In this document: one piece after another, positions 60,003 to 64,000 of the stretch | How positions within the stretch are numbered: the stretch's first letter is position 1 | How the letters are laid out: the number at the start of each line of letters is the position of its first letter | Source of the DNA: Cellulomonas algicola | Lineage (GTDB): Bacteria; Actinomycetota; Actinomycetes; Actinomycetales; Cellulomonadaceae | Direction: 5' to 3' | Assembly (NCBI RefSeq): GCF_003851725.1 | Contig: NZ_BHYL01000059.1 | Location: 1 to 64,000 of the forward strand | DNA length: 64,000 nt | Notes under the pieces: generated by a model | Told to the model about the DNA's origin: nothing | The model's database searches: none | Seen by the model: only the letters and a program-made list of their open reading frames with translations | Position numbers and translations under genes: made by a program

Positions 60003-60665
60003 GTGGTCCGGGTCTTGGTCGTCGACGACGACGCGTTCGTGCGCAACTTGCTCACGACGATCCTGACAGCCCAAGACATCGACGTCGTCGGGCACGCCAC
60101 GGACGGTGACGAGGTTGTCGCCGCCGTTCTCGCTCACCGCCCCGACGTCGTCCTGATGGACCTTCACATGCGACGCATGTCTGGCCTCGAGGCCATCGCA
60201 GCGGTCAACCAGCTCCCTACGCCTCCCGCGGTCATCGCAGTGACCTCGTTCGGAACCGACGACACGGTTCTGGCGGCCGTCCGGGCCGGGGCTGCCGGGT
60301 TCCTCTCCAAGGATGATGACCCGGGACCGATCGCTGACGCGGTCCGCAAGGTCGCCGCTGGTGACGGCGCCCTCGACCACGCCGCGGCGGGAAGCGTGCT
60401 ACGCCATGTGGCCGCGACCTCACACAACGACCGCACCACCGAGGCACGAGCTCAGCTCGCAGTGCTCACCGCAGCCGAGTTGGAGACGGCAACCTTCGTG
60501 CCGAGCGGCATGTCGAACCAGGCGATCGCGCAGCGCACGTTCCGCTCCGAGTCGACCGTGAAGGCGCAACTGAGCAGCGCGATGAGCAAGCTCGGAGTGA
60601 CCAGCCGTGCCCAGCTCGCCGTCCTGATCGACCGTGCAGGACTTACTGCCGCAGACACCGACTAG
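60003..60665 (+). CDS. NarL/LuxR-type response regulator
   Basis: The 220-residue protein has a receiver domain with the acidic pocket VVDDD (residues 6-10), phosphorylation site Asp53 in VLMDLHM, and Lys in FLSKDD. A C-terminal LuxR-like helix-turn-helix follows (SNQAIAQRTFRSESTVKAQL then SSAMSKLGVTSRAQLAVLID). It is paired with the upstream histidine kinase gene on the same strand. Likely targets are envelope genes such as the PASTA and Ltp genes that follow, but this is a guess from position. Confidence 0.94.
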   Translation: MVRVLVVDDDAFVRNLLTTILTAQDIDVVGHATDGDEVVAAVLAHRPDVVLMDLHMRRMSGLEAIAAVNQLPTPPAVIAVTSFGTDDTVLAAVRAGAAGFLSKDDDPGPIADAVRKVAAGDGALDHAAAGSVLRHVAATSHNDRTTEARAQLAVLTAAELETATFVPSGMSNQAIAQRTFRSESTVKAQLSSAMSKLGVTSRAQLAVLIDRAGLTAADTD

Positions 60666-60757
60666 CACCGACTCTCGCACCGCACGTGTCGGTGGCGTGA
60701 CCAGCGTCATCACCCGTCGACGTTCAGGCTCACCCGTCAGCGGCCGATGAGTCGGGC

Positions 60758-61201
60758 ATGACCGCACGTCCCGCACGGTTTTGGCTCGTCTCGCTGACCG
60801 CTGCCGCTGCCGCGTCCGTTTCCGCCTGCACGACGACGACCGCTCCGGCTGACCCCACCCCGCCACCCGTAACGGTCACTGTCACCGCCCCGGCACCTGA
60901 GGCCACACCCACACCGCCGGCCGAGACTGCGCCTACCGACGCCGCGCCCGCTCCCGCCCCCGCGCACGAGACGTTCACCATGCCGGCGCTCATCGGGGTC
61001 AACCTGCAACTCGCGCAGGACCAGCTTCAGGCGCTCGGGTCCTTCGTGCTCGACCAGACAGACGCCAGCACTCTCGGGCGGGTGCAGGTCCTGGACTCGA
61101 ACTGGCAGGTCTGCGGTCAAGACCCCGCGGCAGGGACGGTCGTGCCGGTCGAGACGGTCGTGGTGCTGGCATCCGTGAAGCTCGACGAGGTGTGCCCGTA
61201 G
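60758..61201 (+). CDS. PASTA-domain lipoprotein
   Basis: The 147-residue protein has a lipoprotein-like signal (FWLVSLTAAAAASVSAC), a long Pro/Ala/Thr linker, and one PASTA domain (MPALIGVNLQLAQDQLQALG then VVPVETVVVLASVKL). PASTA domains bind muropeptides or beta-lactam-like shapes and usually occur in penicillin-binding proteins and Ser/Thr kinases; here one is attached to the membrane surface alone. It follows the two-component genes by 92 bases. Confidence 0.82.
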   Translation: MTARPARFWLVSLTAAAAASVSACTTTTAPADPTPPPVTVTVTAPAPEATPTPPAETAPTDAAPAPAPAHETFTMPALIGVNLQLAQDQLQALGSFVLDQTDASTLGRVQVLDSNWQVCGQDPAAGTVVPVETVVVLASVKLDEVCP

Positions 61202-61293
61202 CCGCGCCCGGAGACGGATACGACCGAGGTCCGTACCGGATCGGTTCAGGCGACACCGCATCGCCCCTACCAGCTGACTCGCAAGGAGACGTC

Positions 61294-62070
61294 ATGACCC
61301 AGCAGTTCCCCGGGCCGCAGCCGCAGCCTGGTCCGCACCCAGCACCCATGAGCGACGAGCACGCGCCTCACCCTGCTCTTCCGCCCTACGGTGTGCCGCC
61401 CACCGCCGCGACCTCTCCGGTTGACCCCAACGCGCCGAAGCGCCCGTGGTACACGAAGAAGCGCGTCATCATTCCCGGTGCCCTCCTTCTGCTCTTCATC
61501 ATCATCGGGGCGCTGGGTGGGGGCGGTGACGAGGACAGCGATCGCGTCGCCGGCGCGACCCAGTCCGCCGCGCCGACGGAGAAGACCGCGGCGGAGATCG
61601 CCGCCGACGCCGAGGCGGAAGCCGAGCGGAAGGCCCAGGAAGAGGCGGACGCCGCCGCCAAGGCCGAAGAGGCGCGCCTCGCCGAGGAGCAGCGTCTGGC
61701 TGAGGAAGCAGCAGCCGCCGAGGCCGCAGCCGCTGAGGCTGCCCGCGTCGGGACGGTGTCCCAGCAGAACGCGTACGCCTCCGCCAAGTCCTACCTGGAC
61801 TTCAAGGGCTTCTCGCGTGCGGGGATCATCGAGCAGCTCACGAGCGAGTACGGCGAGGGCTTCCCGCCCGCCGACGCCGAGTTCGCCATTGCGCGGCTTG
61901 AGGCCGAAGGCGGTGTGGACTGGAACGCGGAGGCGGCGCAGGCCGCGCAGTCGTACCTGGAGTTCAAGGCCTTCTCTCGGCAGGGACTGATCGAGCAGCT
62001 GACAAGCGAGTACGGCGAGGGCTTCACGCGTGAGCAGGCCGAGTACGGCGTGAACACAACCGGTCTGTGA
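61294..62070 (+). CDS. Ltp family protein with two surface repeats
   Basis: The 258-residue protein has a Pro-rich cytoplasmic stretch, one membrane segment (VIIPGALLLLFIIIGALGGG), an Ala/Glu-rich coiled-coil stalk, and two Ltp units (AYASAKSYLDFKGFSRAGII and AAQSYLEFKAFSRQGLIEQL, each followed by TSEYGEGF). Ltp units were described in phage-encoded lipoproteins that block superinfecting phage DNA entry. An AAGGAG site lies before the ATG at 61294. The protein could be a surface structural protein or a superinfection-exclusion factor. Confidence 0.86.
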   Translation: MTQQFPGPQPQPGPHPAPMSDEHAPHPALPPYGVPPTAATSPVDPNAPKRPWYTKKRVIIPGALLLLFIIIGALGGGGDEDSDRVAGATQSAAPTEKTAAEIAADAEAEAERKAQEEADAAAKAEEARLAEEQRLAEEAAAAEAAAAEAARVGTVSQQNAYASAKSYLDFKGFSRAGIIEQLTSEYGEGFPPADAEFAIARLEAEGGVDWNAEAAQAAQSYLEFKAFSRQGLIEQLTSEYGEGFTREQAEYGVNTTGL

Positions 62071-62083
62071 CCTTACGAACCGC

Positions 62084-62122
62084 CCAGAAGGCTCCTTCCC
62101 CGGTCGGGACGGGGCCTTCTGG
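62084..62122 (+). terminator. Rho-independent-like hairpin after the Ltp gene
   Basis: CCAGAAGG and CCTTCTGG form the base of a long stem, continued by further G/C pairing, just 14 bases after the stop at 62070. No U tract follows. Confidence 0.72.
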
Positions 62123-62349
62123 CCATCAGCTTCTTCGGCACGATCGTGTGCGGCGGCATGTCCGACCTCTGATGGGCCTGGTTCGTCGGGCCGACATGCA
62201 GGCTCGCACTTCGTTGGCGCGGATCTCTCGGATGCCGTCGTGGGGGGCAGGTTGAGGCCGCGTACCTCGGACGCCCCGTGACTGCCCGACGGCGACACTG
62301 TCTTTCGGGTGTACGGGGGCGACGGCATCCGCTAGACGAGGCGAGCTCG

Positions 62350-62580
62350 ACCGGCGGTTCCCCGGGCTGCGAGCCGCGGCGGACGACCGACCCGGACGGG
62401 CTGCGGGCGGCATGCGACGCGCTGCAGCGGACGTGGGACGCGACGGACGCTCGGACCGGCGGCCCGCTGGACGACACCGTGGACGAGCCGGTCGACGGCG
62501 AGTGGTCGTTCGCACAGACGCTGCGGCCGCGTGGTTTTCGCGACCGACACGTTCAGGATCCCCGACCCGCATTGCGGCGT
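62350..62580 (+). pseudogene. DinB-like fragment
   Basis: One frame reads GLRAACDALQRTWDATDART and VDEPVDGEWSFAQTLR, the start of a DinB/mycothiol-dependent isomerase-type domain. The next conserved stretch (VVFATDT) is in another frame at about 62530. No further domain is found. It is a short, frameshifted remnant. Confidence 0.62.
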
Positions 62581-63002
62581 GCCCGGACCAACCTGATGTG
62601 AACCTCGTCGCGACCGGTGATGCGTCTGTCGTACGCCAGTTCCAGTCGAGCGACCGTCTCCAGTCCAACCCAACGATCGCCTTGGTAGACGTGCCGCAAC
62701 TGGGTCCATGCGATGCCGCACTCCTCCTCCATCTGTCGGAGAGGTCCCTCGATCCCCGGGTTCACCCGCCTCTTCATCGGTTCCCGGTCCGCCGTGCTCG
62801 CCGTGGTGGAGCCTCGTTGTTCAGCCCGCGTCGTCTCCTCGGCGATGAGCGCGTCTACACGTTCATGGACGAACGCGGACACGAGCGCGGCGTAGAGGAC
62901 CACGTCGCTTGCACCCTGTCGCGGTGAACCGTCAGGCCACTGGTCGTCATCGAAGTAGTCCCGTGGCGCGAGTCTTCGCGGTCCAGTCTGATCAACCGAC
63001 AC
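62553..63002 (-). CDS. Hypothetical protein with possible C-terminal helix-turn-helix
   Basis: The 149-residue protein has an N-terminal helical part (ASDVVLYAALVSAFVHERVD), a polar linker, and a C-terminal block GPLRQMEEECGIAWTQLRHV then YQGDRWVGLETVARLELAYD, which could be an XRE-like helix-turn-helix. No family is recognised. Its 3' end overlaps the decayed DinB fragment on the opposite strand. The ribosome site is weak, so the exact start is uncertain. Confidence 0.55.
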   Translation of the reverse strand: MSVDQTGPRRLAPRDYFDDDQWPDGSPRQGASDVVLYAALVSAFVHERVDALIAEETTRAEQRGSTTASTADREPMKRRVNPGIEGPLRQMEEECGIAWTQLRHVYQGDRWVGLETVARLELAYDRRITGRDEVHIRLVRARRNAGRGS

Positions 63003-63444
63003 ACCGCCGTTATAGCAGGTGACCAGCGCCGCTAGCCATCACCAAACGGGTAGCCGGCGTCAATGTCGCTCAACTGTCGCCGCGCGAGCTTCCGGACGAG
63101 CGGCTGAGTGTCGAGTCGAAGGCTTTGTCGAATGTCGACAGTCGCCGACGGCGCTGCGGAGGGATACCTACCTGTATAGACGCGGCAAGAGCTGACCTCG
63201 CCAAACAAACTTCTGCATCACTATGCATCCGGACAGATGGGTCGGAGGGCAGTGATCGAGGTCGACGCGCGCGGCCCCAGACGTTGTGGACTAACCAATC
63301 GGTGAGGCGTAGCGTGCGAAGCGAGGTACAGCACAGTGACCGACTGCCCGGCGTCACTGCTGGCCCGCCGGCGGCAACCGACGGACCAGCAGGCGGGCTC
63401 GTCGGCCCGCGACGCTCGACCCCACCTTGATTGGGAGCGACCGC
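63003..63444. other. Gene-poor stretch
   Basis: No supported gene. CTGTATAGACGC at about 63171 is AT-rich for this DNA and resembles the TTGTATAGACG stretch near 36161 in the promoter interval of the unknown operon, so it may be a promoter for the frames that follow. Confidence 0.35.
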
Positions 63445-63676
63445 ATGACCACCCTCGCACAGACCGCCGACACTGCCTGGCAGTCGCAGCACCAGACAGC
63501 GCGCGCCCCCCCGAACCTCGCGGCACCGGGTAGAGCCAGTCGCGCCACGCGCTCCGCAACCAGCGCGGTCCCCGGCAGCACCGTCCTCGCGGGTCACTCC
63601 ATGACCGCCTGTGTCCGAAGGCAGCACGGCGTCCGGGATCAGCCAGAAGCCACCCTCACTGTTGGGAGTAAGCACC
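63445..63676 (+). other. Possible leader frame, unresolved
   Basis: An ATG at 63445 with GGGAG upstream opens a frame starting MTTLAQTADTAWQSQHQTAR, but after about 40 codons the translation becomes Arg/Ser/Ala-rich and a C7 run at about 63508 suggests a frameshift. The position, ahead of the frame at 63677, resembles the Arg-rich leader at 36340. Confidence 0.3.
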
Positions 63677-63916
63677 ATGGTGAAGCCTGTGTTCCACATC
63701 GCCAGCCCCGGGGGCGTGACGCCCTCGACCGCTACACGTCAACCTGAGCCGGAGCCGTGGGTGCAGAACTTGCTCACACTCGGTTCGCGCGCCCACCACG
63801 CTGCCGTCCCGGCACGCCGCCCTCGAGCGACGTGCACCGCCCGCCCGAACACCGCGGTGAAGTCGACGCCGGCGAGCTGGACCCGTCGTCCGGGTCAGCC
63901 GTATCCGCGACGGTGA
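63677..63916 (+). CDS. Possible small protein related to the Phd-like operon family
   Basis: An ATG with a GGGAG site eight bases upstream begins a 79-residue frame, MVKPVFHIASPGGVTPSTAT. It contains EPWVQNLLTLGSRA, similar to TVQNLFALGVQLAA in the operon protein at 36597. Past residue 50 the translation looks like a wrong frame, and another frame (RIRDGDTIVARDRLFKDIHG) looks better near the window end, so a frameshift is likely. Confidence 0.35.
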   Translation: MVKPVFHIASPGGVTPSTATRQPEPEPWVQNLLTLGSRAHHAAVPARRPRATCTARPNTAVKSTPASWTRRPGQPYPRR

Positions 63917-64000
63917 CACCATCGTGGCGAGAGATCGGCTGTTCAAGGACATCCACGGGCCGCTCTTCCTGACTGCGTTGCAGGACCGCACGGTCACAAC

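Noticed and set aside
8225-64000. A direct repeat of the tRNA 3' end (attR)
   Set aside because: I looked for the terminal 15-20 bases (TTCGAGCCCCGGCGGGGGCA) downstream and saw no convincing copy within the window, so no attachment site is called.
1-64000. CRISPR array or additional RNA genes
   Set aside because: No series of regularly spaced repeats and no second cloverleaf or rRNA sequence was seen. The only tandem repeats are the two 15-base units at 36109.

Overview
The window is high-GC actinobacterial DNA. The first 8 kb has the conserved order septum initiator (FtsB/DivIC) - DUF501 - Ppx/GppA, then PadR/HAAS, a lipoprotein-type GH1 beta-glucosidase and a type II NADH dehydrogenase. 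This suits a cellulolytic member of the Micrococcales, most likely Cellulomonadaceae. That placement is inferred from gene content and base composition; no rRNA is present to confirm it.

Region 1 (1-8150) is housekeeping chromosome. A tRNA gene with a UAA anticodon but a short, class I variable loop (8151-8224) marks the change. After it gene content becomes accessory: small unknowns, broken IS copies, scrappy intergenic stretches and many defence-type genes. No integrase, relaxase or replication gene is visible and no second copy of the tRNA 3' end was found, so the type and right end of the island are unknown.

Region 2 (8.5-31 kb) is a defence island. It holds an XRE/ImmA metallopeptidase paired with an unknown CxCxxC protein, a HEPN-like protein resembling ApeA, a GIY-YIG protein next to a Schlafen-AlbA_2 protein, an AAA ATPase beside a DUF6615-like predicted nuclease, a complete type II Wadjet operon (jetABCD, every junction a 4-base overlap) and a Kiwa-like pair (kwaA-kwaB). 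An Lsr2 nucleoid-protein gene follows.

Region 3 (31-48 kb) mixes antagonism and unknowns. It has a secreted NucA/NucB-type nuclease with a ComJ/Nin-like inhibitor downstream, and a large polymorphic toxin with a DNA/RNA non-specific endonuclease tip overlapping its presumed immunity gene. A second lsr2 and a five-gene operon of unknown function (36340-38964) also lie here. That operon sits opposite an XRE regulator across 15-base repeats, and two of its protein families recur in the window. It is my best candidate for an undescribed system.

Region 4 (48-64 kb) holds an exporter operon (small secreted protein, lipoprotein, HlyD-like adaptor with a peptidoglycan-binding domain, ABC ATPase, permease), two ECF sigma/anti-sigma-like pairs flanking an apparently intact IS3-family element, and a two-component system. 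It ends with PASTA, Ltp, DUF1508 and DUF4352 envelope proteins and gene debris toward the right edge.

Translational coupling by 4-base overlaps is common, so many functional units can be read from spacing alone. Function calls rest on motifs and remembered family features; no database search was run.
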